Positions 25,901-34,079 of a stretch of 37,804 bases of DNA are shown here, in pieces (position 1 is the first letter of the stretch; each line of letters begins with the position of its first letter). Both the position numbers and the translations under genes were made by a program. The DNA lies in NCBI GenBank assembly GCA_028565635.1, contig JAOXYB010002235.1, forward strand, positions 1 through 37,804, given 5' to 3'. A model generated the notes under the pieces. That model was not told where the DNA came from, searched no databases, and saw only the letters and a program-made list of their open reading frames with translations. This DNA comes from Phoronis ovalis. Lineage: Eukaryota > Phoronida > Phoronidae.

Positions 25901-27105
25901 ATTCCAGATTATCAATTTGGTGTTCAGTTAAAGTCGAGCATGGCAACTAAAGTACTGATCACATTTAATGCAAGGAATGAACATGATCGAGAAAAGTTTG
26001 TTGATGATCTCAAGGAAGCTATTGCAGAAGTAAGAAAGACATTAGATCATCAAACTGTTAACTGATTATGATATATATTTTTTATTGTTGGGGATATTTA
26101 ACAAGAATAGGTATTTGTAACAATTCCCATTAATACTTGCCAGTGTATCTTTTGTAATAGTAAGGGGTCAAATTTAGTTAACATAATTTAGTTAACATAT
26201 GGGACTAAGTACTCTATGATGATTAAACTGCAAAGTTGGAAAATGCATAGAGGTGGCCAGTGCACGATCAACTCACAATGCCCCAACTTTAAGACAGTTT
26301 GACTATAAACATGACTGGGTATAATATCTGTATTCTAGATGACAGACATGGAGCAGCTACGTATTGAAGAAGAATTACAAAAACACCTCAAGGTCAAACA
26401 AACGTGTAATCGTCATAGCAATGACTCAGGAATGGTGGATTATGAATTACTAAAACCTAATCAAAGTGATCCATCCTTCTATAGGATGTCAGCACCAGAA
26501 AATTCACTTAAGAAAACAGCGTTATCAAATTCGCTCATAGATCTCTCAGAGGGAAAGACAATGGAAAGACGTGGCAGTGCAGGATCTCTGGACAGTGGAA
26601 TGGTAGGTTCTGTCATTAACAATTTCATTGATATATGTCACGCCATAAAAATTTTCAGAAAAGCCCCATGAAGTCATATTTTTAATGTTGCAGTGTCTTG
26701 TGGACATGCTTTAGCAATATTTTGTATACATTCTGTTTTCTACCTCACTGGTGCTTCATGCGTAACTGCTTTGAAGTAGAGAAAGTTGCTCTTCTTTTAT
26801 GATACAATGTTTGTTGTTGTGTTTAAGCATACCAGATCAAAAATGCAGAAACCAATCTTGCTGTTGAGAAAATAAATGAACATGGTTTGAATAACTTCAT
26901 TGAAATTTTTTTCTTAGATGACAAGTGTTAAAATAAGTGTTTTTTGTTCCAGGTTTCTGTGAGCTCCGTGTGTGGAAGCAGTCGCGAAGAATCCCCCCAG
27001 CAGAAACCACCCGCAAAGATAAGTTTCTTTGGTCGTCACGAGAAGAAAAGCAAATCATCAAAAGCAAATGTATCTCAAACCACAACGTCTAGTTCAGAAG
27101 TGTAA
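7798..27105 (+). CDS. IQSEC: IQ motif and Sec7 domain Arf-GEF (IQSEC/BRAG family), 10 coding exons
   Basis: This family catalyses GDP/GTP exchange on Arf GTPases, mainly Arf6, at the plasma membrane and synapses. The proposed exons are 7798-7916, 20939-22435, 23459-23620, 23985-24066, 24303-24513, 24757-25022, 25348-25447, 25908-26029, 26339-26602 and 26953-27105. All have GT-AG borders, all phases match, and the product is 991 residues. In order the protein has a PKA-like RRAS site (about 103-106), a conserved YELSQDL...KKYGG block (about 109-129), an IQ motif (about 136-155, TIQQAFRQY), a long Ser/Thr-rich linker, a Sec7 domain (about 525-725) and a PH domain (about 743-850). The Sec7 domain has the catalytic glutamate in GEAQ (residue 622) and the [15 protein letters not shown] groove helix. 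The tail ends SSEV, a class I PDZ ligand. Vertebrate paralogue identity (1, 2 or 3) cannot be assigned; it is probably the single invertebrate orthologue. Confidence 0.95.
12342..12793. mobile_element. MITE with about 60-bp terminal inverted repeats
   Basis: The left end starts GGCCCATTCAGACTTACGAC, and the right end is the complement of GCTCCATTCACACTTACCAC. Both run into ACTTAGAGCGCTTCACAAT and then about 30 further near-identical bases (to ATAATAATGCGCTTCA). A TA dinucleotide flanks both ends, compatible with a TA target. The interior has no coding capacity but contains a long CA/TA microsatellite. Repeated GCGCTT/AAGCGC motifs occur within the element. It is non-autonomous and its superfamily is not determined. 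Confidence 0.85.
12601..12722. repeat. Compound (CA)n/(TA)n microsatellite
   Basis: Alternating ACACAC and ATATAT tracts with occasional interruptions make up about 120 bases inside the MITE at 12342-12793. The open frame running through it (His/Thr/Tyr/Ile repeats) is a translation of the repeat and not a gene. Confidence 0.95.
13684..13745 (+). repeat. tRNA-like SINE relic (tRNA-Glu resemblance)
   Basis: The stretch begins CCCTGGTCTGTTGGTAAGG, close to the 5' half of eukaryotic tRNA-Glu including an A-box-like TGGTCTGTTGG. It then has CTCTCA where the Glu anticodon loop would be, and a degenerate B-box (ATTCAAACT) about 40 bases further on. The acceptor stem does not close, so it is not a functional tRNA. 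The following 100 or so bases may be the SINE body. The resemblance is from memory of the tRNA consensus. Confidence 0.35.
17607..17870. mobile_element. 264-bp MITE with 8-bp target-site duplications
   Basis: The left end TAGACTTGCACAAGTCT and the right end (complement of CTAGACTGGCTCAAGTCTG) form short terminal inverted repeats, each itself partly palindromic. The element is flanked on both sides by the identical 8-mer AGTTATCC (17599-17606 and 17871-17878), as expected for a hAT-like transposition. The interior is AT-rich and ends in several AAAATATTAAA-type repeats. It shares its core with the damaged copy at 12226-13035. No transposase is encoded. Confidence 0.85.
20939..22435 (+). CDS. 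IQSEC: IQSEC large coding exon: IQ motif and Ser-rich linker
   Basis: A 1.5 kb exon between acceptor TTTCAG and donor GTAAGT. It encodes residues 40 to 539. The first 70 residues are Ser/Arg-rich. The block [20 protein letters not shown] and the IQ motif that binds calmodulin are the best conserved parts. About 370 residues of polar linker rich in Ser, Thr, Asp and Asn follow, likely phosphorylated and disordered. The exon ends inside the Sec7 lead-in [14 protein letters not shown]. The codon AA|A is completed by the next exon. Confidence 0.95.
22772..22851. repeat. Two imperfect tandem copies of about 40 bp
   Basis: Unit 1 (22772-22812) starts AGAGTTTAATTGGGACGGTC and unit 2 (22813-22851) starts AGAGCTTAATTGGAATGATC; both continue with AGCTAAT. 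They lie in the intron after the large IQSEC exon. Confidence 0.8.
23459..25022 (+). CDS. IQSEC: IQSEC exons 3-6: Sec7 catalytic domain and start of PH domain
   Basis: Four exons (23459-23620, 23985-24066, 24303-24513, 24757-25022) encode residues 540-779. They contain the [12 protein letters not shown] entry, the QMIGEYLG segment and the catalytic loop [18 protein letters not shown] with its glutamate finger intact. The nucleotide-groove helix [20 protein letters not shown] and the [12 protein letters not shown] end of Sec7 follow. The last of these exons continues into the PH domain, where [14 protein letters not shown] and [13 protein letters not shown] are clear family signatures. The domain looks fully active. 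Confidence 0.95.
25348..26029 (+). CDS. IQSEC: IQSEC exons 7-8: rest of PH domain
   Basis: Exons 25348-25447 and 25908-26029 encode residues 780-853. [20 protein letters not shown] matches the basic strand of the IQSEC PH domain that contacts phosphoinositides. [10 protein letters not shown] and [20 protein letters not shown] finish the fold. The donor at 26030 (GTAAGA) joins ...AIAE to [16 protein letters not shown] of the next exon. That matches the C-terminal PH helix of the family. Reading through the donor instead would stop after 12 more residues. Confidence 0.92.
25448..25690. repeat. Intronic minisatellite-like repeat starting at a splice donor
   Basis: Diverged tandem units begin at about 25450, 25510, 25571 and 25656 (about 60, 61 and 85 bases plus a partial). 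Each starts with an AASTATAACAATATG-like motif, and in the first three units the end reads roughly TTATGAGAAAYGCTCCTAT or a degenerate form. The first unit begins immediately inside the donor GTAAGTATAAC of the PH-domain exon. Confidence 0.8.
26339..27105 (+). CDS. IQSEC: IQSEC exons 9-10: C-terminal tail with PDZ ligand
   Basis: Exons 26339-26602 and 26953-27105 encode residues 854-991. SLIDLSEG and [11 protein letters not shown] match the conserved tail of vertebrate IQSEC proteins. The final exon is basic and Ser-rich ([14 protein letters not shown]) and ends TTTSSSEV before TAA at 27103-27105. Ser-x-Val at the C-terminus is a class I PDZ-binding motif, consistent with synaptic scaffold binding known for this family. 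The long Pro/His-rich tail of vertebrate IQSEC2/3 is absent. If the donor at 26603 is not used, exon 9 would extend to a stop at 26671 and give a different short tail. Confidence 0.92.
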
Positions 27106-28095
27106 CATAAACAATTAGCTAGGCTATATTTAAAAGCAAGCTATCTTTGAAAAATGAGTGCAAGTTTGGAATGAAGATATTATCTACAACAGTGAAACTT
27201 GCCCATGGTAAATGCGAATATTATAATTGCTGATGATGACTTTTACATACCTGTCCTAATTACTCAGTCGACTATGTGATGACACCTGGGAGACAGCACT
27301 TATGTGACAGGAATTAAAACTTTAATGAAGCTTTGCTATGTATCAGAGACTCTGAATTATATCATTTTGTGTATATGAATCTGTACAGAAAGGATCTGAA
27401 ATGATGTTGGTCTTCAGCTTTGTTTATATTTATTGTTGTTTTATTGTTAATTTATTTATTATAATCCTGGCTGTGCCATTTACAGTGTTGTAGAATTGAC
27501 ATAATGCTAAGAAAGCTTTCTCGAAATGCAGAATTTTAACAGTACTTTTGCAGAAACACTATACAAAATTTTTAGTTCGAGGTAATGTTCTAGGAAGGAA
27601 TTAAATGTGACTACTTTAAATCTGAATTACACCAATGTGGAGCACAAAATGAAACTTTGCTAATAGATGGCAACAGCTGCAAGCCAAAATGTACATGTTT
27701 TTTGGCATGCAAATTGAATAGGCTTACAATATGCACAAGAGAGGGGAGCCAAGGTGTACCAAACCTCACATAAAATATGTTCAGGTAGTGAAATTCTTTT
27801 ACACAAGCAAGGATAATGAATAGTACATTGTACTTTATGAAATAGCTAGATTTCTTCCATAGCATGTCACAGGCCAACTGAGGGGATTGAATTTAAATAT
27901 AAAGCCAGGTCTACAGCGTTGTTGAATGTTTTAATTAATACTGGTGTGACTTTGTTATAATATGCAAATTAATTTTATGTGGTCTATAAATAATGTAGTT
28001 ATACAAGTTTTTAGTGAACTACGCAATATTATTTGAAAAACAATGTTTTGTCCAAACTTAATAGAAATAAAGTTGTCTTGAAGTTATTCTGATAT
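27106..28095 (+). other. IQSEC 3' UTR
   Basis: AT-rich sequence after the IQSEC stop with no further coding potential. It runs to a canonical AATAAA at 28066-28071, so cleavage is expected around 28085-28095. The exact cleavage site cannot be read from sequence alone. Confidence 0.65.
28066..28071 (+). terminator. Poly(A) signal AATAAA for IQSEC
   Basis: A perfect AATAAA lies about 960 bases after the IQSEC stop codon and is followed by T/G-rich sequence (TTGTCTTGAAGTTATTCTG), typical of a downstream element. Confidence 0.65.
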
Positions 28096-28634
28096 TGTTG
28101 TTACTAATTATAATGCATTAAATTACATTGCTATCAACTATATTATCACATTTCCCAAAGATACAACTTTGTTGTTCTAAGTACACGGAATTATATCTAA
28201 TTGTAGTAGAATAGCGAAGGACATCTTTTAAAAATATTTAGCTTAATCTATATTCTCTCATTTTGCAGTATATTACTGTATTTTCTGTGAACAAGCACAA
28301 TATGCAGACAACTGAGAGAATAATATCATGTACAGCATGAACAATAAACAGATGATCGAGAGAATAATATCATGTACCAGCCACATAATGTTTGCTGCAA
28401 CATTGGCAAATACTAAACTTCTCTTGCTTCTAGCCCATTCAGTTGCATGATATTCCCCAGTAACTTATTAAAAGTTTACAGAATTCGGGGGGATTGATAT
28501 ACCCTCCCTTAATGATAAATGGGATTCTTCAAAAACTCTCATTCATTGTAAGTAATGCTTATTGAAGTTCCCATAATTATCACTGAACAATGACCATCTT
28601 GTGAAGAACAGTGGCTTTATCTGATTCCCTTATT
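28096..28634. other. Short tail-to-tail intergenic region, includes THOC7 3' UTR
   Basis: This gap between convergent IQSEC and THOC7 has no gene. It contains a 20-bp direct repeat GAGAGAATAATATCATGTAC at 28314-28333 and 28358-28377. No perfect minus-strand AATAAA was spotted for THOC7, so its 3' end position is unknown. Confidence 0.6.
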
Positions 28635-28687
28635 CTATGCAGTATCCATATCTGTATCTTTATATTTCTCATCTGTGGTCTCATCAT
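28635..28687 (-). CDS. THOC7: THOC7 last coding exon
   Basis: The acceptor TTTTTATTGCAG (minus strand) is followed by 17 acidic codons (DDETTDEKYKDTDMDTA) and a stop. The first base pair completes an Asp codon left open by the exon ending LRRKQF...KILE. The composition matches the acidic C-terminus of vertebrate THOC7. The exon is only 53 bases and easily missed. Confidence 0.9.
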
Positions 28688-31600
28688 CTGCAATAAAAAA
28701 CATTTCTTCAAACAATTTTCAGAACAAAATATTAGTCTCCCTTTTTCTACAAATTACAACCATCCAACCATTCTTTTCAAATATGTTGAAAATTATAAAC
28801 TATGGAACTCAAAATTCAATAAGACTCACAAATGCTGGTCAGGCTTGGTAAAACTGCAGGTAAATGCCGGATATTGTTCTATTGCACATGGAAATATCGG
28901 AAAATCGGGTTGCTGGATGTCATTGTCTGGCAGTTTATGCTATCTTTCTTGAGGTCGCACAAAATATCCAATAAATGCCGAAAATGGAATTTGAGCACAA
29001 AACCATCAGAATTTAATGAATATGATGAAGATAAAGAAATAGATTTGTTTGTGTTGGGGAAACAGTCCTAAGAGATCTTACTGCATGATGAAGAATGATG
29101 AGGAGTTTTCGATTCCCCAATTCACTGTTTACTATATTGACATGTTCCACAACTGAATAAAAAATATTCTGTTTAGAAGTACATGAAACTTCATATGACT
29201 GACTAATCCATTATCAAAGTGCATGGCACTTTAACCATGCACTTTGATAATGTGCATGGTTAAAGTGTATGTATATTCCTGAAAACCAGTACAAAAGTGA
29301 AGCACTTACCTTCAAGAATTTTCTGCATTTCGTGTATGGCAGATATCAACACATGGAACTGTTTTCTTCTCAAATCAAGCTAAAACAAAACAATTCTGAA
29401 TTAAATTACCTTTTAAAACATAAAGAGATCAATGATTAATATCAGTAAAAGAATGATATACACAACTGCCTATTATTAGAGATCTATGTTGACAGCTTCA
29501 CAGTATATACCTGTTATGAAATATCAAGCAAACCTTTGTACATTTTGTTTAGTCTCAGAAAACTGGGATCAACTTAGGGATTTTGCCATAAATATCTTTG
29601 AATGACAAAGGCATGGAGGAAGCTTTTGAATCCACCCATCAAATTATTGTCATATTTTCTGCAATTTGCATTAGCATGGCAATAAATCAAAAAAATCTTT
29701 TCCTTTGCCAGCCCGAAACTTTAAATACTTCTCCCACCTTAGTGATACTTACTTTTTTCTCCCCGTTTAATGTTTCAGTATAATGATATAGCAACATACC
29801 TTTTGTTCTAAGTTGTGTTTGCTCTCTTTCTGTTCTAGCAGATTCTTGTCCAAGGTTTCTAATTTCCTGAAACCACAGACTGGCTGTTAATATAAGTATT
29901 CCGTATATAAAGTAAAACTATTATTTCTTACACACGTTTATACAGTAGTTGTAAGTAGGACAAACATGGTATGTTAGGTACAACTCATTATCTATCCTGC
30001 ATCTCAGACAAATATTAAAAGCAAGCATGAAACACAACTTCTCCATTCACTGAGAAAAATTACAAAAAAAACCTGTGATGTGGCAACAAAAGATCACATG
30101 TTATCGTTGTTCTACACTCTGTGATACAGCTTTTTTTGTACATTACCTTTGTGTTTCCTTTCTGTCTGGATGTGTCTGAATGACTTTGGCCAAAGCATCA
30201 TATTCTGAAACAGAATATGAATGTGCTAAACTGATGGCATTACGCATTAGTTTGAGTAAACAATATTCCAAACAGGACAGATTCAGGAGTTTTGTAATTA
30301 TTATGTTTACCTCTTCCTTTGAAAACTGTAACTACAAATAAAAATTGCCTTATTGAAAGTAGCTATAATAGTCTTGTACCTTATTGTAATTGTTATTTAT
30401 TTGTACTGCAATGTAACAATACCAATTATACTTTTATGCAGGCTTCCTGTAATTCTGATACAAAAACACCTGCAATCATTGTGTGTTAACATTAGTTCAT
30501 CATGTCTCCAGTTTAAAGCACAGGAACAGGAAGATTTAATTGCTGCAAGAATCATGGTTTGCTTTACTTCAAACTACATCCAATCATGCATTCTTCTGTT
30601 CACAGCTTGTATCTTTCCTTATAACCCTCTTACCTGCTCGTTTCATAATGCACAAAGAGTCAAACTTTTATGCTAATTTTGTAAGAAACAAAACTTCACT
30701 ACAAAAGTGACAAAAGCATAAAGATCTAATAAAAAAAAAAACATTTGCAAAAGCACAGTCACTAACAAAATTTCGCATGGCAAAACAGCTATCTCAACAG
30801 GTGGATTTAGTTTAACCTAAATTTTTATGAAAAACTGCATATTGGAATAATTGAAATATACTAATTCATATTAGGTCACTGCTCAGATTTAACTTGTATA
30901 TATTAGGTGTTTTGTTTTTCTACAGCGATCTCCTAAATTTGATTCTTTTCCATTACGAACAGCAGGTTCATTACTGCATACATACCTTGCCTGTTTCTCC
31001 GCACTCTCTTTGCTTGCTGTAACTCAGCTTTACACTGCGAGATTTTCTCTAGTGCATCTTTAATACTGTCTTCAATTTGTTGGTTTAACTCCTCATAATG
31101 TTTCTGTTCTGTTAGATTCATCTCATATACTTGGACTGATTTCTGCATTGCTACCTCGCATTGTGCCAACTGAGCCAACATCTTTTGATATGAAGCATTA
31201 CTGAAAAACAGGCTAATTTTACCATTCAAAAAGCTTTTCATGGTTTTACTATTAATAAAAATGTATACGTTCAGATGATGGCATATTAAACAGTGTTGTG
31301 TTTATTATTCAATTGCTTTTTTGTTGGAATCTGCAGTTTTGATAAAAAAATAAAAATTTAGCCGCATTTGAATACTACTTTATGCACAAATAGAACTTTC
31401 ATAAGAGCTTCAGTAACGTTTAGTTTCCCCTAAATTTTTATATGAAAACTTTTCACAAATCTATATGAATCAGATGAACGTCACCATGCTGATATGGCAC
31501 ACAACATTCTTTTTGACATTTATCAATAACAAATTTGGAACTTAAATTAATTTTACTAATAATGGTACTCCCCCCGGGTACTCCATAGCACCTGTGGATC

Positions 31601-33631
31601 ATTAGCAAAGTTATAGAACATCCCTGGACTATTAAAATGTGAATATTTCCACCTGATTTACCTGTCTGCTGGAGATTCGCTAGAGCTGCACCATTTTAGA
31701 AATGTCTTAAGTAAACTGGTGATTCGTTGATCATCAATACCACCACCTCCGTCTATCAACAAACGTCGACGTATAATCTCATCTAATTAAACAATTAAAA
31801 AAGATAGTACACATGTATTTCAACATGTTACTCATGCAGAAGAAAAGGATGGCCAAAAACACTATAATGCTGACATCAAAAAGGCGGGAAATGTCTTTCA
31901 GCAGATATAAATAGACTAATTTGTTGCATAAGTCATAGTCATTGATAATTATCAGATTCAATTATGGTGCTTTTTGTGTACAGACGTAACATATTACTGC
32001 CGATAGTTCAAAATACTACAAACATTGAAATTATTTATATTAATGCACTGTAACAAAGATATAAAGCTGACTGGTACCAGCTGTAGTTTTAGTTGTGTAG
32101 TAATCACAACAATTTTGCGGTTAGGATAGAACTGAAAGTTACTGCAGCTAATTGGTGAGCTAACCCGGCTTTAAGCCACATTTATATATTCATATTTTCT
32201 CTCACTTTTCTAAATAGCATGTATTTTGTTGCAAAATGTCTCGCTTAGTTCAGTTGAGTGAACGTATTTACAGAAGAAGATGAGGAGTGATTGGGGAATA
32301 GCTCATACCCCCCCCCACCTACCGGACCTTCTAGTGTCTAAAGAAACTTGTTTTTCATTACCCACTTCTTTTATGCATGTTCCTGCTTTCTGTTACCATA
32401 CTCATGTTTTTATTATATTATTACTTGCTCCTGTCGAGAATCGAACTCAAGCCCTTTCGCTCCATAGTCCAATGCACAGCTATGCCACAAGGACAAGTTA
32501 CAAGAACCTTGTCCAATTCATATAATTCTATTCAGCATATCTACTAATAAATCTAATCCTAACCTACCAAAACCCCCAAGCCTTCAACCAATGGTGCATG
32601 GCTTATTGTAAAGCATATATCTAATCCTTAGACCCAGGGTGCATGGCTTTGACGCCATCCGGACATAAACCATAATTGCGTTTGTAAACTAGCGTGCCTG
32701 TCATCAGTTATTCAGATGATATTAAAACTGTCTATTAATACAGATTTCTTTCGGTATGTATAACACATGAAAATAACTTCTGGACATAATTTTGAAGAAT
32801 ATTTGCTATTAGCAACATGCTTGTAAGGATCTATTCCCCAATCGTACCGAAGATGATAGTTTCAGTTTGTAAAGCCTGACATCAGAACCTAAGACTGGTA
32901 GCGTCAGATGTTTAGCTAGTCCTGGTTTCATGGCGTTCTGCACTAGCTCTTGATAATCTGACTTATGAGCTGTGCGAACAGTCATGGAATCTTACATAGC
33001 CAATGACAGCTAGTGAAAGTGCTCAAACTTGGAAATCTATGTAATTCCTACCACATGAGTTCATATATCACCATCCAGATACTCTTTTGATTATCCAACT
33101 TCAACTCCCACTACTCCTATGACCATTTGCAACCCCTGCGCTGGCACTCAGAGGGGTGGGGTACTTGCCAAAAAACTTGGTTGGTGTGTGAAGGTAAAAC
33201 CCTAAAAACTGCATTCAGGAGTTTCAAATGATGATGGATTAATGAGAGAGTAGCTGGACAGTGATGTTTGAACTCGTTTGGTAGGAATTACATAGATTTC
33301 GAAGTTTGTGCACTTTCACTGTAATTGGCTACGTAAGATTCCATGACTGTTCGCACAGCTCACAAGTCAGATTACCATGAGGCATGAACCAGGATTAATA
33401 ATATTAATAATATTAAATCTTAATGTTTTAATACTACAATACTAGCCGGCTAAACACTGCGCCAAAAATTGCTATAAAATCCAACATGGTTATTGATAAT
33501 TGATAATACCAGCTATTCCATAGATGGTGTAGATTCGTCTGGACACAACAGTAACAAAATTGGCCCGCAAAAGCAATACTAAAAACATGTAAATTTCTTT
33601 ATCTACAACTCTTACCTTCAGCTACGGCCAT
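28635..33631 (-). CDS. THOC7: THO complex subunit 7 (THOC7), complete, 7 coding exons
   Basis: THOC7 is a small coiled-coil subunit of the THO core of TREX, which couples transcription to mRNA packaging and nuclear export. Reading on the minus strand, the exons are 33631-33616, 31782-31662, 31200-30986, 30204-30147, 29866-29800, 29379-29310 and 28687-28635. All introns are GT-AG, the phases join, and the product is 199 residues; the human protein is about 204. Diagnostic segments are DEIIRRRLLIDGGGG (6-20), LLKTFLKWC, YQKML...YEMNL, AKRVRRNRQEYDALAKVIQ (about 109-127), HPDRKET, LDLRRKQFHVLISAIHEMQ (160-178) and an acidic end finishing DTDMDTA. Most of residues 45-180 should form coiled coil with THOC5. 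The start is chosen because MAVAEDE aligns with the vertebrate N-terminus. Confidence 0.96.
29209..29267. repeat. Two overlapping perfect inverted repeats
   Basis: Arm A CATTATCAAAGTGCATGG (29209-29226) is perfectly complementary to 29235-29252, with an 8-base loop. That loop plus the start of the right arm, CACTTTAACCATGCAC (29227-29242), is also perfectly complementary to 29252-29267, with a 9-base loop. The two hairpins share bases and exclude each other. They lie in the last THOC7 intron. Confidence 0.95.
30986..31200 (-). CDS. THOC7: THOC7 central coiled-coil exon
   Basis: The largest THOC7 exon encodes residues 46-117. It contains YQKMLAQLAQCE, SVQVYEMNLTEQKHYEELN and QCKAELQQAKRVRRNRQ, the part best conserved with animals generally. 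It ends ...CAAG|GTATGT, and the next exon supplies AATATGATG, giving EYDALAK. Confidence 0.95.
32427..32494 (-). repeat. tRNA-derived SINE head or tRNA pseudogene
   Basis: On the minus strand a 68-base stretch starts GTCCTTG and ends CAGGAGC; these ends pair at six of seven positions allowing wobble. It contains an A-box-like TGGCATAGCTGTGCA and a perfect T-arm, TTGAG-TTCGATT-CTCGA, with a B-box core GTTCGATTC. The D and anticodon arms are not regular, so a working tRNA is unlikely. A tRNA-derived SINE is the better reading. Confidence 0.55.
32921..33393. mobile_element. Foldback MITE-like element in THOC7 intron 1
   Basis: Arms of about 160 bases mirror each other. The left reads CCTGGTTTCATG, then GAGCTGTGCGAACAGTCATG, GGAATCTTACATAGCC and AAATCTATGTAATTCCTACC. 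The complement of the right arm gives CCTGGTTCATG, then the identical GAGCTGTGCGAACAGTCATG, GGAATCTTACGTAGCC and AAATCTATGTAATTCCTACC. The high arm identity suggests either recent activity or gene conversion between arms. The centre (about 33080-33230) has no coding potential. Confidence 0.85.
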
Positions 33632-33682
33632 GATGTAAGAAAATGGGTCATGAGTCGTAAATATCAATAACAAAATTACAAC

Positions 33683-33720
33683 AACGCTAAGAATTCGTAA
33701 AAAATTAAAATCTTAGCGTT
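33683..33720. repeat. Perfect 10-bp inverted repeat in the divergent promoter
   Basis: AACGCTAAGA (33683-33692) and TCTTAGCGTT (33711-33720) are exact complements separated by 18 AT-rich bases. The position, about 50-90 bases upstream of the THOC7 ATG, puts it in the THOC7 5' UTR or core promoter. Confidence 0.85.
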
Positions 33721-34029
33721 TCACATTGTAATTTGATTTTTCAAAGTTAGAGATTTTATCATGCTTTATTTTCTTAATATCTTTTATGCCTCGTTTTATA
33801 TCGAAACTTTCATCCGGTGTTATTTTAAAGTATGTCTTTTATTTTTTATAAACAATTTAAAAAATCATATTATATTGAAATTGTAGCACATGTTAAAGGA
33901 AGTAGTGATAGTCTTGTCATATTTTGGAAACAATATTTTACATGCTGAAGCTGAAGTAAGTGCAAAGATTTTAAAAAATTGTTCATATTTTTCGTTTTCT
34001 ACCTCCAAATTGTCGGAAACCCGCGAATA

Positions 34030-34037
34030 TGACGTCA
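34030..34037. promoter_or_regulatory. CRE palindrome TGACGTCA
   Basis: A full consensus CREB/ATF site 43 bases before the ATXN7 start codon. Being palindromic, it could serve both divergent genes. Its function is inferred from the motif only. Confidence 0.6.
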
Positions 34038-34079
34038 TGCTCGTGAGTAATCGCCAGTAAAAGCAACAAGACTAAGAAA

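Larger units (their letters stand above)
31783..33615 (-). other. THOC7 first intron, repeat-rich
   Basis: About 1.8 kb between the 16-base first coding exon and the LLIDGGGG exon. It is filled by a tRNA-like SINE relic (about 32427-32494) and a foldback element (about 32921-33393). A 13-bp inverted pair GATTGGGGAATAG (32289-32301) / CTATTCCCCAATC (32831-32843) may mark the ends of another element. No exon was found. Confidence 0.7.
33632..34079. promoter_or_regulatory. Bidirectional promoter between THOC7 and ATXN7
   Basis: Only 448 bases separate the divergent start codons. The ATXN7-proximal end contains a perfect CRE palindrome (34030-34037). The ATXN7 start codon itself sits in AAAATGGCGAC (34077-34087), which resembles a YY1 site. 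The THOC7-proximal side holds a 10-bp perfect hairpin (33683-33720). No TATA box at a convincing distance was seen, in line with housekeeping divergent promoters. Both 5' UTRs must also fit here, unless there are upstream noncoding exons. Confidence 0.75.

Noticed and set aside
28611-28952. 113-codon plus-strand frame
   Set aside because: It overlaps the minus-strand terminal THOC7 exon and has no domain.
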